From the NCBI GenBank assembly GCA_001970955.1, contig MPUH01000167.1, forward strand, positions 1 through 64,000: a stretch of 64,000 nt of DNA. Direction: 5' to 3'. Origin of the DNA: Stentor coeruleus (lineage: Eukaryota > Ciliophora > Heterotrichea > Heterotrichida > Stentoridae). Each line of letters begins with the position of its first letter. Within the stretch, counting starts at the first letter, position 1. Under the pieces are notes generated by a model that was not told the origin of the DNA, did no database searches, and saw nothing but the letters and a program-made list of their open reading frames with translations. This document shows, piece by piece, positions 29,755 through 40,365 of the stretch. The position numbers and the translations under genes were made by a program.

Positions 29755-31095
29755 ATGGGGAATTGTTATAAGTCAAATGCTTCAGAAGAACAGATTAGTT
29801 ATGATAAAAATGTAGTTATTTATATTAGACAAGAAAGTTTGGTTTCGAAATTTATGCCTGCGGATAAAGTCAAGTTCAAAATTACAAATCCTGTTAATGA
29901 ATTAAGTGAAAACTTACTAATTGGGTCATACAAAATGATTACAACTGGATGTATAATCCCAGGGCAAGACCCAAGAGGCGAAGTGCCAAAAAAATGCCAA
30001 GACCACTTTTTTATCTCAAGTAAACCTGAATACTTATTCATAACATTATTCGATGGTCATGGTTCCAAAGGTGAAGAAATAGTCCGATTCGCCCATAAAT
30101 TCATAGAAGAGAAATTTCTTATTGATAACATTTCCCTAACTAAATGCGATCTTTTCCTCACAGAACTATTTGAAAGCTGTGACGTAGCAATAAAATCTCA
30201 AGGTGGGAAAATAAATGCATTAGGTTCAGGGACAACAGCAATTTGTTTACTTTTTGTTAATGATGGTATATACGTAGCTAGTGTAGGTGATTCAAGGGCA
30301 ATATTAGCAACAATTCCTGAAGTACAGCATATACCAATTAAAACAAAATCAAAAAATCCTTATAAAAAAATCTTCACTCCTTCAAGAGTCTTAGAGCCAA
30401 TCCAATTAACTATTGATCAAAAACCTAATCTAGAAACTGAATTAAATAGGATTTTAGCTGCAGGTGGTATTGTTGCTAAAGCTAAAGATGAGTATGGAGA
30501 AAGTTATGGTCCTTATAGAGTATTTCAAAAAGGTAAACAAATTCCTGGTTTGGCTATGTCAAGATCTTTAGGGGATATGTCTGCTAAAAAAGTTGGGGTT
30601 ATTTCAACACCGATTATAGACTTTTATCCTATAATTTCATTTAAAGATCAATTTATAGTTGTTGCTTCAGATGGGGTTTGGGATGCTATGGATAATAATG
30701 AAGTGAGTAATTTTGTAGAAACTTTCAGGAGAAAATGCTTGAAAGAACCTAAGAATATTGATGATGAAAATACTATTAATCCTGGGAATTCTACTATTGC
30801 TAGACTTTTAGTTGAAGAAGCTAGGTATAGATGGTTTGGGATTTGTAGTGAAGAAGATGCTATGATTGATGATATTTCAGCACTTGTTATTGAAATACAT
30901 ACTCAGGAATTGACTGAACATGATAGAGGAACGAGGACTTGTAGTAGATTTAGTAAGTTTACAAGTAGTTATTTGGAAGTTGACACGTCGAATATTTCTT
31001 CAGTTCATCATAATTTGGCTAGAGAGACTATAATTTCATCAGAAATGCTGGATGAGACTAGGGTTGAATTAGATGAAGATGTAAATGATAATTAA
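29755..31095 (+). CDS. PP2C-type protein phosphatase with lipid-anchor N-terminus, 446 aa
   Basis: Second PPM phosphatase of the window. Motifs: DHFFISSKPEYLFITLFDGHG, GSGTTAICLLF, VASVGDSRAIL, LTIDQKPN, LAMSRSLGDMSAKKVG, VASDGVWDAMDN and IDDISALVIE; all metal-binding aspartates are present. MGNCYKSN at the start is a strong myristoyl/palmitoyl candidate (Gly2, Cys4), which would place it on membranes. An insert of about 25 basic residues (KTKSKNPYKKIFTPS) interrupts the domain before LTIDQKP, like the regulatory loops of protozoan PP2Cs. The tail is acidic. It starts only 79 bp from the divergent ABC gene, so promoters are compact. Confidence 0.93.
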   Translation: MGNCYKSNASEEQISYDKNVVIYIRQESLVSKFMPADKVKFKITNPVNELSENLLIGSYKMITTGCIIPGQDPRGEVPKKCQDHFFISSKPEYLFITLFDGHGSKGEEIVRFAHKFIEEKFLIDNISLTKCDLFLTELFESCDVAIKSQGGKINALGSGTTAICLLFVNDGIYVASVGDSRAILATIPEVQHIPIKTKSKNPYKKIFTPSRVLEPIQLTIDQKPNLETELNRILAAGGIVAKAKDEYGESYGPYRVFQKGKQIPGLAMSRSLGDMSAKKVGVISTPIIDFYPIISFKDQFIVVASDGVWDAMDNNEVSNFVETFRRKCLKEPKNIDDENTINPGNSTIARLLVEEARYRWFGICSEEDAMIDDISALVIEIHTQELTEHDRGTRTCSRFSKFTSSYLEVDTSNISSVHHNLARETIISSEMLDETRVELDEDVNDN

Positions 31096-31771
31096 TTTTA
31101 TTGGAGTTTAAGAGTTTATATAGGAAATATATGGGGCTAAGATATTTTATAGGATTTTTTTAAGATTGTGGTGGAATCAATGTGGTTTGGAAATTGGATT
31201 TTAGGAGAAGTTGGGGTTTTATAAGTGAATATTGGGTTTTTATTTGAAATTTTAGACTTTAAGTTTGTGGATTATAAAAAATGACTAAGCTGATAAGATT
31301 TTTAATATAAGAAATTGTTTTAGGTAAAAATTATAAACCTAGTATATTTTTGTTATAATTTTTAGAGAAGTTTATGCAATTGGAGTTTAGGAAAAACTTT
31401 TATGTATAAGTGTCTGTATGTTTATATTAAAAATATAGTATTTTTTTATCAGTATGCATGATTAAAACATAAAAAATTCCATCTATTAAATGAGCTAAAA
31501 TATATCTAAAAGCAACCTCTAAACTATAAAAATCATAACTCAATGAGCATAAAATAGTATAAAGATATATAAAAATCTCTTACAATAAACAAAGACAACT
31601 CAAAGAAAGGTATATAAAAATGGTAAAATAAATTTAAAATTTTCAGACAATTCTTATGTGAAAAAAACATCTCCCTAAAATACTTTTTTATTAAAATTGT
31701 AAATAATCAAACGGGTTCGGTTAGCAAAAATATATTTTTAGTTTCCTAAAATAATACTCTGAATATAAAAA
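31096..31771. other. Intergenic region between two + strand genes
   Basis: G/T-rich after the PP2C stop to about 31430, then more A/C-rich before the copper transporter. No gene or RNA recognised. Confidence 0.45.
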
Positions 31772-32266
31772 ATGGAAATCTGTGAATTAGAGTCAATGTC
31801 AGGATGCGAAATGTATGTAATCAAAATGCAAATGACGTTTTTTGATGATTATCATTTCACATTGTTTTTAGATGAGTAATATTTATTCAGTTGGCACATA
31901 AGAAACAGTGAACAATATTGGGGATCACTAATAGGTTTACTAATATTTTCAATTGTTGTTGAATTATTCAGAGAAATGATAAAGTTCCCATATGTTAAAA
32001 AACTATTTTTATTCGGATCAAATGAAAACAATGTATTTGACATAAGACGTTTGATTGGGAATTTCATTAAAGCTTTTATATACTTTTGGATTATTTGTGG
32101 AGCTTTTTTGATGATGTTAGCTGTGATGACTTATAGTACTGGGGTTTTTCTTGTTATTTGCATTGGCAGTACTATTGGTTTTGTTATAGCTAAGTCAATG
32201 GAAGATTTTTCAATGCCGATAGAAAGTTCTAAGCAAAGTATGCAACCTTTGAATAAAGTTAGGTAA
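31772..32266 (+). CDS. CTR-family copper transporter, 159 aa, one 15-nt intron
   Basis: High-affinity copper(I) uptake protein of the CTR/SLC31 family, working as a trimer. The spliced N-terminus contains MQM (residues 19-21) before FFDDYHFTLFLDDW, the family's membrane-entry segment. TM1 follows (GSLIGLLIFSIVVELF), then a cytosolic loop, TM2 with MMLAVM (MxxxM, the copper-binding pair) and TM3 with GVFLVICIGSTIGF, which has the small-residue packing seen at GxxxG. Splicing of 31876-31890 joins LDD to WHIRN; without it translation stops at TAA just inside the intron. The short C-terminus lacks the CxC or HCH copper-handover motif of animal members. Confidence 0.9.
31876..31890 (+). other. 15-nt intron in the CTR copper transporter gene
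   Basis: GTAATATTTATTCAG, phase 2 (splits an Asp codon, GA|T). A at position 10. The only intron of the eight ending in CAG. Confidence 0.9.
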
Positions 32267-32551
32267 ATTCTTAGAGTTATATTGAAATTAGTATAGAAAT
32301 AATATAAGGATTTATATTAAAAACAAAGTATTTTAAGTGTTTTTTTTGTTAGTTTTTATATGTATTTACTTGTAGATCATATGATTTTAAAAACTTTATG
32401 GAATATTGTTTAAAAGCTTTGAGTTGTTTTTTTAAGTTTATTTAGTGTGTATAAAAGATTAGATGTTTATAATTAGAAGTAATATAGGTTTGATTTTTTT
32501 GCCTTTGGGTCTTTGGTTATTTCTTCTCCTATGTATAAAATATAATTGTAA

Positions 32552-33616
32552 ATGGTAGACCCTAATCGTTGTAATTCATTCAATACTTCTTTTTCTATCT
32601 ATCTCAGGTCAAACAGTGCTATAAGTTCGGCAAGCTCCTTTGCAGACCAAAGGCTTCCATTAGACAGGAATGCTCATTTAATTGACAATTCATGCTTTTG
32701 CTGTGGGGGATCATTTTTGACAGGTACTCTTAAAAAAAACTGCTGCACTTTTTGCTTTAGAGGAGTCTGTGGAAACTGTTTTATAAAACAAGCTACTCAC
32801 CCAGAAACTCAAAGGCATGAAAAAATATGCGACAATTGTTTTGAGCGACAAATGACCAGAGGTGCAAATCTACTAGAAAGACTTAAAAATGAAATCTACG
32901 AACTTAAACAAAAATATGAACTCGAAGTCAGGGCTATACAAAAAGAAGTCATCATGAAAGAAAACTGTGATAAAGAAATCGCTAAATTGATCGAAAAAGA
33001 AAAAGATAACAGAGAAGCGAAAGAAATCCAAATATTAAAAGAAAGCATATCAAGATTAGAAAAAGAAATTGAAGTTTATAAACTTGAAAATCAAGAAAAG
33101 TCTTCACAAATAAAAAGTTTAGAAAACAAAATTATCATGATAAACAATGAAGCAGAATCTCTTAAAATAAAATATCAGAACAATAGTAGTATTGATTCTT
33201 TAAGAAATGATTTATTAAAAATAAAAGAAGAATATGAAATATTACAAGCTGAAGTTGAAAGTTCTGAGAGTCATTTTCAGACTTCAAAAACTGAGCAAAT
33301 AGAGTTGGAGATGAAAAAAGAGAAAATTTTAGAAGAGATTGAAAAGGCTGATGAGAAAATTAAAGAACTTACTCTGATTGCTAGAGAATTAGAAGAGAAT
33401 GAGAGTGTGCAAGAAGAGAAAATTGATAGATTGGGAAAATGTATAACTGTTTATTCAAAAAGTGAAAATATTAGCTGCTTTGAAATACCTAAAAATAAAT
33501 TTACAAGTGATTATAATGAACTGAGAAATGAGATAAATGAGAAAACTAAGATTATAGAACAGTTAAAGGAAAAAATTAGGAGATACGATCGTAAATCAGA
33601 TGTGTTGCTGATATAA
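32552..33616 (+). CDS. FYVE-like zinc finger with long coiled coil, 354 aa
   Basis: Residues about 48-105 hold four zinc-binding Cys pairs in FYVE order: CFCC, CCTFC, CGNC and CDNC. The basic R(R/K)HHCR patch that binds PI3P is replaced by KKNCCTFC, so lipid binding may be weak or lost. From residue 110 to the end the protein is a Glu/Lys-rich coiled coil with few helix breakers. FYVE plus coiled coil is the layout of endosomal tethers such as EEA1. The gene lies about 7 kb from the syntaxin gene, but nothing shows a functional link. A single exon is sufficient. Confidence 0.78.
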   Translation: MVDPNRCNSFNTSFSIYLRSNSAISSASSFADQRLPLDRNAHLIDNSCFCCGGSFLTGTLKKNCCTFCFRGVCGNCFIKQATHPETQRHEKICDNCFERQMTRGANLLERLKNEIYELKQKYELEVRAIQKEVIMKENCDKEIAKLIEKEKDNREAKEIQILKESISRLEKEIEVYKLENQEKSSQIKSLENKIIMINNEAESLKIKYQNNSSIDSLRNDLLKIKEEYEILQAEVESSESHFQTSKTEQIELEMKKEKILEEIEKADEKIKELTLIARELEENESVQEEKIDRLGKCITVYSKSENISCFEIPKNKFTSDYNELRNEINEKTKIIEQLKEKIRRYDRKSDVLLI

Positions 33617-34080
33617 TACAAAGAATTTTATCATATTTTTAATTAAATTTTTAGTGGGTTTTTTTTAATATTTAAGGAGATGTATTATGTTGTATTTAGT
33701 TGAAAAGTTGTTATTTTAAAAAAATGTTTATTGGATTTAAATGAAGATTTTAGAATTAGGTAAAGATTTTATAAGTGTTATATTGTATTTTATAGTTAAT
33801 TTAAGAAGTCAAATTTTTAGATTTAGTGTTTTAAGTAGGTTGAAGGTAAAAAATTATTATAAAATACAACAATCTTGATGCTTATTAAAATAACACATGC
33901 TATGATTCTATATTTCAACAATACCTTAATAATTTGACTATCCACAACTTCAAATTGTAACTTAATATTCTTAATCCTATTAAAACAACAAAAATCCTAA
34001 TATTCAAATTTTACAAGGACCTCTATAAAATACTCCACTCTAAAACAAAATCCAAAATAAAACTTTAAAGTTAAACCTAT
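33617..34080. other. Convergent intergenic spacer
   Basis: G/T-rich first, then C-rich on the + strand from about 33860, matching the two convergent gene ends. No feature found. Confidence 0.45.
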
Positions 34081-34539
34081 CTAATGAGTAAAAAAGCCCC
34101 CAAAATCATTTCTCGCAAATCCAGGATTAGTTTCACGAATATGATAATCATTAAGAATAAAAGGGATTTTCCTACTATGATGATCACTTATAAGTGGCAA
34201 AGATGTATGTGCTCTTATAGGTGTTTTTGCTCCTTCAATAACAAAAGTGTTCTGAACTGCCTTTGGAAGATTATCAAAACTCTTGGCAATACTTAAAAGC
34301 ATCATTTCCTTCTGAGTTTTTCTTGGGCTAAGAAATTCTTGAGTAGTTTGACACTTTGATGGTGCTTTTATAGGTGTTGATTCTCTATTAGGATTGCTTT
34401 TGTAATGGTAAACATTAAACTTTGCTGAATTGTACCTTGTTACATCTTGAATCTTGTTAATTGGGGCATTTATTATTTCTTTAGACCTTGAGTAAAACAC
34501 TGGAGGTTCTCTCAAGTTTTTTTTTTGAAACATGTACAT
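34081..34539 (-). CDS. Hypothetical protein with conserved-looking C-terminal motif, 152 aa
   Basis: No family recognised. The body is basic, with Pro/Ser/Thr-rich parts and two TPI(K/R)A motifs (ESTPIKAPSK and KTPIRAHTS), which may be phosphorylation or docking sites. It ends TNPGFARNDFGGFFTH. This short Asn-Pro-Gly/Phe-Gly-Gly tail looks like a module under constraint; I recall related tails on unrelated ciliate and alveolate proteins, but cannot verify that here. The first Met pair (MYM) starts the frame. No membrane or signal segment. Confidence 0.68.
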   Translation of the reverse strand: MYMFQKKNLREPPVFYSRSKEIINAPINKIQDVTRYNSAKFNVYHYKSNPNRESTPIKAPSKCQTTQEFLSPRKTQKEMMLLSIAKSFDNLPKAVQNTFVIEGAKTPIRAHTSLPLISDHHSRKIPFILNDYHIRETNPGFARNDFGGFFTH

Positions 34540-35125
34540 ATTGATTATATGGAGTGTATTAAATATAGTTTTAAAAGTTTAAAATGGGTTTTATATTTGA
34601 GGTATGTAATTATAAAAGGTTTTAGGATTATGTTAGTAAAAAGGTTCAATAAGGGGTAGAGTAGATTTTTAACATTTTATTGAAAATTCTGAAAGTATTG
34701 GTGTGCAGGATTAAAATTAGATACTGTAAAATAATAAGAAATTTATATAGGTTATAAAGTTAATTGATATGCATTTAATATGAAGTTTTTAGTGAAATAA
34801 AATTTTAGGATAAAGGGTAAATGGGTTTAAAATATTTTTTTTTCGGTGAAATGGATAAGTGAATATGTGCTAAAAAGAGGCATATTATAAGATATCATAT
34901 GAAACAAGAGAAATAGACCTAATTAAAAACCATCATTACTCAGAGTAAAAATCGGTAGTATTATAAAAGAAACTATACCTTTTAATACAATAATCAAGAA
35001 TTTAAAAGAGAAAATTCAAATATTACCAAAAGAAATCATGTGAAAAATACTTAGAAAAAAAATAAAAACAAAATCATATAATAATTCGCTGTAATATTTA
35101 ATAAAATGCGATAATATATATAAAA
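34540..35125. other. Divergent intergenic region
   Basis: A+T-rich, G-leaning on the + strand next to the - gene and A/C-leaning nearer the + gene. TATA-like runs precede both starts. No RNA or repeat recognised. Confidence 0.45.
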
Positions 35126-37630
35126 ATGAGTTTTAAGGACATGCCGTATAGTTTTAATGAGATCCTTATGCATCTTAATTCTGGAAGTAAGGAATTAGGG
35201 TCACTGTCCTTGTTTTTTAAAAGTGTTAAAAACGCTATTGAATCATTTGTCATAGAGCTCAATAAAATCAGTGATAACTTCAGACTTCTTAAGCCAGAAA
35301 CCACACTTTCCCAGTCTATGCATTCATTAAAAAGATATTTTAAACAAATAGCCACAATGCAGCAATGTTTTATCAATAGTTTACAAAGCGATATTATTGA
35401 GCCTTTAGATTTGTTTTTTGATCATTTCACAGGGACGAACATAGAAATCAAAATCCGAAATGACAATGAATCCAAACCTTTCCTAGCAGCAAAATCAGAA
35501 CTATCTAAAGCAAGAACATTTTATTATCAGCAATCTGAAACTCTTGAAAAAATAAAGCGGACATCAATTACATCAAATAATCAGATACAAATGATTACTC
35601 AACAAAAACAATATGAAATCAGTGAAAAAGTTGCCCAAGAAAACTATAAGAAATGTATTGATGAAGTTAATTATATTGCTGGGATATATCAAAGTCAAAT
35701 GCCTGATATACTTGAATCATTACAACAAAATGAAGAAAGTCGAATCCATTTTATCAAAGGTTCTGTAGAAAGGTTTATAAGACATTATCAAAGACTTATT
35801 GAAGCAAATAGTAATTGTTTAGTTGAATTTTCAGATAGTGTCAATTTTATAAATAGTAGTTTTGATATAAAAAGCTTTACAGGACGTTTATCGAAATCAA
35901 ATCGGGCACAAGAAAATTTTATTAACTATGAAACCTGGAAAAATCTTAAGACAATAGATGAAGTTGGGGATGTTGAAATAATAAGTTCAGTTATAGACTA
36001 CCTTTTATTGAATAAAAGCTGTAAATTCGCTGATATATCAAAACTTAATGAAATATTACTTAGCAACAAAGGTAAAGATATGTTTCTTCAAGGACTTGAA
36101 AACTTAAGACAGTATGATAAAATCGAAGCTACCAACTGCCAAAAACTCGCTGATATTTTCAAAAAAATCCTTCTTAACCTTGATGACGATGATTCAAGTC
36201 AGATTTATTTTATAAAACTCTTAACTTTATCACACATTTTCTACACAGAGTCCCATGGGCATAAACATTATCTTACCGACCATCTCAAATCAGAAAAAAT
36301 CTGGCAGAACTCAAAACGTTGGACAAATGCAATACAACTATCAATATCATCAAAACTTCAAACAGATAAAGAACTCTCACAAAAGTCTTCACAAATAAAA
36401 AAAAGACCAAGTTTTATCCTTTCAACACTAAAAGATTTGGCTCAAAAAATCCCTTTGACGACTAATAAAGAAAAATCTATAGAAAAATCTGATAAATCAT
36501 CAGCTTATAACATTTTGTCTCATTTTACTAATCAAATGTCGAACCTTGCTGTACCATCACATGTTTCTCAGTCGATTATAATGAAAATAGCTGAGGATTA
36601 TATGCTTGAATCTGATAGGGTTTGTTCATTATTAAGTCAAATTCAATATGAACATGAGGCTGGGATACATAAAATTAAAAAATCACATATTGAAATAGTC
36701 AAAGTTTTCAGTCTTGTATTAGATTTTTTAACCCCAGAAGAAGAATTATTACTTATTTCTCTTTGTAAGACTTTTAAAAACAAAATTCAACCTTTTGTTT
36801 ATCATTGTTTGATTATGAATAAAAAAGGAGATATTGTTAAGATTAGGAAAAGACACTGGGAAAATCAACTTAGAAGCCATTTCCCACCTACTGACTATGA
36901 GGCGTTATTGAAAAAAGTTTCGATTAATATTGAGATTATTGGGGAGATGAGTGAAATTATTGATATGGATGTTAATAGGTCATATCAAGATATGGCAGAA
37001 ATGCACCAATCGTTGAAAAATGTTTTGAAGACTTATGCTTTTTATAACCCTGATGTTAGTTATTGCCAAGGGATGAATTTTATTGCTGGGACGTTTTTGC
37101 AGATGTTTAATGATGAAAGTTTTAGTTTTAAATGTCTGATTGGACTTGTGCAGAAATTTGATATGAACCCGATTTTTGAAGTTGGGGTACCAAAACTTAG
37201 ATGCATGCTATATCAACTTGATCAACTTATAGAAATAAAACTCCCAGTTATCCATAAGGTTTTTAAAGCTGAAGGGGTATCAGCAGGTTTTTTCAGCAGT
37301 TCTTGGTTTTTAACTCTTTTCTCATGTAATTTACAAAGTAAGATCCCTGTACTTTTGCAGATTTGGGATTACTTTTTTATCAAGGGTTGGAAAGTTATAT
37401 TCAAGGCATCAATTGCAATACTAAAATTCATGAGTCCCAAAATTTGTAATGGGACTTTTGACGATATCATGAGTTTTATAACCGGGGCTAATTTATATGC
37501 AGAAGATTTTTTTAACGAAAACTTTATAGTATATGTCAAGAAAATAAAAATCACAAATTCTTTATTAAAACGCCTTGAAGAAGATTATAGCAAAATACTC
37601 AAACTATCAACAAAACCAGCAAATTCTTGA
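35126..37630 (+). CDS. TBC-domain Rab GTPase-activating protein with N-terminal BAR-like helices, 834 aa
   Basis: The C-terminal half is a TBC domain, which turns off Rab GTPases. Both catalytic fingers are intact: IDMDVNR (the IxxDxxR arginine finger, about residue 617) and YCQGMNF (the YxQ glutamine finger, about 648). Further TBC landmarks are GFFSSSWFLTLFSCNL and QIWDYFFIKGW. Residues about 15-240 form long helices resembling a BAR/F-BAR dimer, suited to curved membranes. The middle (LLTLSHIFYTES... IWQNSKRWTNAI) resembles the helical SBF2/KIAA0513 segment. So it is probably a membrane-curvature-sensing RabGAP. It ends in TGA, evidence that TGA is a stop in this organism. Confidence 0.9.
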   Translation: MSFKDMPYSFNEILMHLNSGSKELGSLSLFFKSVKNAIESFVIELNKISDNFRLLKPETTLSQSMHSLKRYFKQIATMQQCFINSLQSDIIEPLDLFFDHFTGTNIEIKIRNDNESKPFLAAKSELSKARTFYYQQSETLEKIKRTSITSNNQIQMITQQKQYEISEKVAQENYKKCIDEVNYIAGIYQSQMPDILESLQQNEESRIHFIKGSVERFIRHYQRLIEANSNCLVEFSDSVNFINSSFDIKSFTGRLSKSNRAQENFINYETWKNLKTIDEVGDVEIISSVIDYLLLNKSCKFADISKLNEILLSNKGKDMFLQGLENLRQYDKIEATNCQKLADIFKKILLNLDDDDSSQIYFIKLLTLSHIFYTESHGHKHYLTDHLKSEKIWQNSKRWTNAIQLSISSKLQTDKELSQKSSQIKKRPSFILSTLKDLAQKIPLTTNKEKSIEKSDKSSAYNILSHFTNQMSNLAVPSHVSQSIIMKIAEDYMLESDRVCSLLSQIQYEHEAGIHKIKKSHIEIVKVFSLVLDFLTPEEELLLISLCKTFKNKIQPFVYHCLIMNKKGDIVKIRKRHWENQLRSHFPPTDYEALLKKVSINIEIIGEMSEIIDMDVNRSYQDMAEMHQSLKNVLKTYAFYNPDVSYCQGMNFIAGTFLQMFNDESFSFKCLIGLVQKFDMNPIFEVGVPKLRCMLYQLDQLIEIKLPVIHKVFKAEGVSAGFFSSSWFLTLFSCNLQSKIPVLLQIWDYFFIKGWKVIFKASIAILKFMSPKICNGTFDDIMSFITGANLYAEDFFNENFIVYVKKIKITNSLLKRLEEDYSKILKLSTKPANS

Positions 37631-37745
37631 TAATCCTAAGCTTTATAGTTTTTCATAAGAACTTTTAATATTTTTTATTAATAATATAGTATATTATTTA
37701 TAGATATTTATATATAAGTATAAATCATAAACTAATCATAATAAA

Positions 37746-39248
37746 TTACTGGCAAAGTAAGCATTTCGTAACCTTTTCAATGCATTTCTTACACAATTTC
37801 CCTTTACAGCACTCTTGAACAACAACAAACTCCCAATCTTTTAAAGAAAAACAGTTCTGACATACGAACTTCAGCATTTTCCTCATCTTCGAAAACTCTT
37901 TTTTCCCAATCTCCCTTTCACAAACCCCACATTTCCTATCTTTTAAAGTTTTTCTAAAACAGTCTCTACAATAAAAACACCCATCGCAAGTTTCAAAAAA
38001 ATCTTTACATTCGTTTTGGCATATTTTGCATCTTATAATCAACATATTTTCTTCATAAAATTCATTGAAATCAAAAAACTTAGGGCAAAGAACACAATTG
38101 TAGCTCCCTTTTCTAAGGATTTTCCTATTTAAACAAGTATAACAATAATGAATACAAGAAGTTCTTTGGGTTTTTATTTGTTTACAGGATAAACATGGAT
38201 ATGCTTTTAATGTAAAATTATAACATGATATTGGAATTTTACATTTTGGACAATATAAAGAGTTTATATTTGAACCACAACAAGATAAGCAAAATATATG
38301 ATCACAAGGAAGTTTTTGTGATGATGAAGAACCACAAGGACATGATAAATGAGGGATTAATGATGAGATTAGTTTTTGGTTGTGAGGAAATAATGAAATT
38401 ATATGGTCTGAAGAGATTTGGCTTGCGTGGAAGTTGCAATGTGGTAAAGATTCAATAGCGAAATTGTATAAATTTGGATTAGGGGACGAATCTTGATTAA
38501 GAACAACAGGTAGCATAAAGTCTTTAATTTCACTCAAATGTTCAACAGAAAACACAATTTCCATAAACTCGTTTTCCTTATCATTATTTCCCTCAACACC
38601 ACATCCTTTATCATCAAAAATCTCACCTTTTTCCCTTTCAACCACAACAACATTTTTCTCTTCCTCAAAAGTTTCTGGTTTAAATCTTGGTTGTATAGGA
38701 TTAGGTGCACATCCAACAAAAGGTGATGCAACCATATCAGTATCTTTAAAATCCCTAACACCAATCCCCAAACGATTATTTTGAGGTATGGCCTTTATAG
38801 GAAAATGTGGTACAGCAATCTTCCTAGAATTTTCTTCAAATTTTTCATCCTGAATTTTCTCATCTTCATAAATATCATGCTTTATATTAATTGAATCAAA
38901 TCTCATACTAGGTGAAGGGCCAACTTTAGGGAAAATATTCATTGATCCAGGCTTTGAACTCGAGACTATAATTTGACTTTTTACCATCATTTCATTGACT
39001 TTCTGGTTTTTTCGCTCTAAAAAATTCTCTTCAGAGATATTAGTGTTACCGAAATTCTGAGTATGAGAAAGTTCATTATCTTTAAACCCACTTCTATATT
39101 TCACAACACCTATTTCGTTTGTAAGTTGTTTATCATGAAAGTCTTCTAGGTTTAAAGTCTGTGATAAGCCTTGTTCATTGTGTAAATTCTCTAAAGAGTC
39201 TAACATAGAGTTTTGTAGTTTATGTTCAAGAGGGTTATCTTCGTTCAT
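37746..39248 (-). CDS. Multi-RING / Cys-rich zinc protein, 500 aa, possible E3 ligase
   Basis: The first 270 residues are polar and disordered. The last 200 are dense in Cys/His: CPCG, LPCDHIFCLSCC, YCPKCKIPI form a RING; further sets follow (CLSCKQIKTQRTSCIHYCYTC, CKICQNECKDFFETCDGC, CRDCF, CGVCERE, CQNCF, CCKGKLCKKCIEKVTKCLLC). This serial zinc-ribbon/RING array resembles RBR-like or RING-tandem proteins, but an IBR with standard spacing could not be assigned. Ubiquitin ligase activity is an inference from the first RING. The start lies after TATAATG, the stop is TAA. Confidence 0.75.
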   Translation of the reverse strand: MNEDNPLEHKLQNSMLDSLENLHNEQGLSQTLNLEDFHDKQLTNEIGVVKYRSGFKDNELSHTQNFGNTNISEENFLERKNQKVNEMMVKSQIIVSSSKPGSMNIFPKVGPSPSMRFDSINIKHDIYEDEKIQDEKFEENSRKIAVPHFPIKAIPQNNRLGIGVRDFKDTDMVASPFVGCAPNPIQPRFKPETFEEEKNVVVVEREKGEIFDDKGCGVEGNNDKENEFMEIVFSVEHLSEIKDFMLPVVLNQDSSPNPNLYNFAIESLPHCNFHASQISSDHIISLFPHNQKLISSLIPHLSCPCGSSSSQKLPCDHIFCLSCCGSNINSLYCPKCKIPISCYNFTLKAYPCLSCKQIKTQRTSCIHYCYTCLNRKILRKGSYNCVLCPKFFDFNEFYEENMLIIRCKICQNECKDFFETCDGCFYCRDCFRKTLKDRKCGVCEREIGKKEFSKMRKMLKFVCQNCFSLKDWEFVVVQECCKGKLCKKCIEKVTKCLLCQ

Positions 39249-39382
39249 TATAAAAAGTCTATAAACTATATATATGCATATTTATCAAAAATGATTTTCT
39301 TATAATAATGGGGTTTTTATTTTTTAATTTATATTTTTAGCTTAAGATTGTAATTAGAATTTATTGTAAAACCTGATCGACA

Positions 39383-40060
39383 TTGTTTCTCTTTTTATTT
39401 GTAAAGATAATAGTGTATATTTTATTTTGGATATCAAGAAAGGACTGTTTTTATCATGATGGATACAATCTAAATATTGATGAGATTTTGGAGGATTTAC
39501 TTGGGAAGGGTTATATTTCTGGTCATATGAACTTATATTTAAACAACCTAGTGAATATACTTTAGAAGGAGATTCGATACCTATGGAAATGTAGGTGCAT
39601 TTTATTGGCCAATTTGGAAATCTTGCTGTTATTGTTGCTTTTTAGTAATTCAACTGAAAACGCATTTTTAGATGAAATTGGATTTGAAAATCCTCAGTTA
39701 TGAGATGCTCATGATGGGTCTTTGTTTAAAATTGATAACTAGGTTGATATTTCAGCTTTATTAGGTATCCTGAAAGCTGATTGTATTATGAAGGAAGTAC
39801 AACTGTATCACCTTGTAAAAATAATATTATTTAGATTATCTTAAATAGTACATATAGAGAATCAGCTTAACAATTTAGCAATTTCTCTTATAACCTGATT
39901 AGTGTTGTTAGAAGTGCACAGCCTTTGAATGGTAGGACTATTTATTGTAATTTTGAAGAGACTAGTAAGGATAGGATGACTGGTAATATTAGTGTAGAGG
40001 ATGAAACACTGATTAACATGGCTTTTAACATTTTCTAATATAATATTCATAACATCATAT
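39383..40060 (+). pseudogene. Decayed host gene fragments of unknown family
   Basis: Several protein-like stretches on the + strand lie in different frames: residues like NIDEILEDLLGKGYISGHMN (about 39470-39535), QPSEYTLEGDSIP (about 39545-39583), YGNVGAFYWPIWKS (about 39580-39625) and, at the end, VVRSAQPLNGRTIYCNFEE (about 39905-39965) running to a stop at about 40037. Stops and frame changes between them prevent one reading. GTGAATATACTTTAG at about 39551 has intron form but does not repair the frame. A dead gene is the likeliest reading; a chance series is possible. Confidence 0.38.
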
Positions 40061-40365
40061 AATTTTACTATAAACTAATATTCTTTTGTGTATTTTAAAA
40101 GAAAAACTCTAATAATCAAAGTTATTTTATGACCTGTAAACTCAGAACATTATTCCACAATCCATTCATTAAGCTGATTATACTCATAAAATAATCCAAA
40201 AATTTTTTTTTATTCCAATTATAATCTACAATAATATAATATCTTTTTAATCTTTTACAATCCATGATCTTTCTATAAATTTTATTTTTTTAAACCTACC
40301 ATATATGTCCATACAAAAAACACTTTACGATTTTGCATTTATAATTATATGGTATTTCATGAAGA
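40061..40365. other. Spacer upstream of the transposase gene
   Basis: A/C-leaning on the + strand, with a run of nine T near 40208. No terminal inverted repeat or gene recognised apart from the hairpin that follows at 40366. Confidence 0.4.

Noticed and set aside
39545-39570. Intron GTGAATATACTTTAG in the decayed gene
   Set aside because: It has the right length and ends, but splicing does not produce a coherent protein.
39862-40050. 62-codon frame on the - strand
   Set aside because: The other strand here reads as a better protein-like fragment of the decayed gene.
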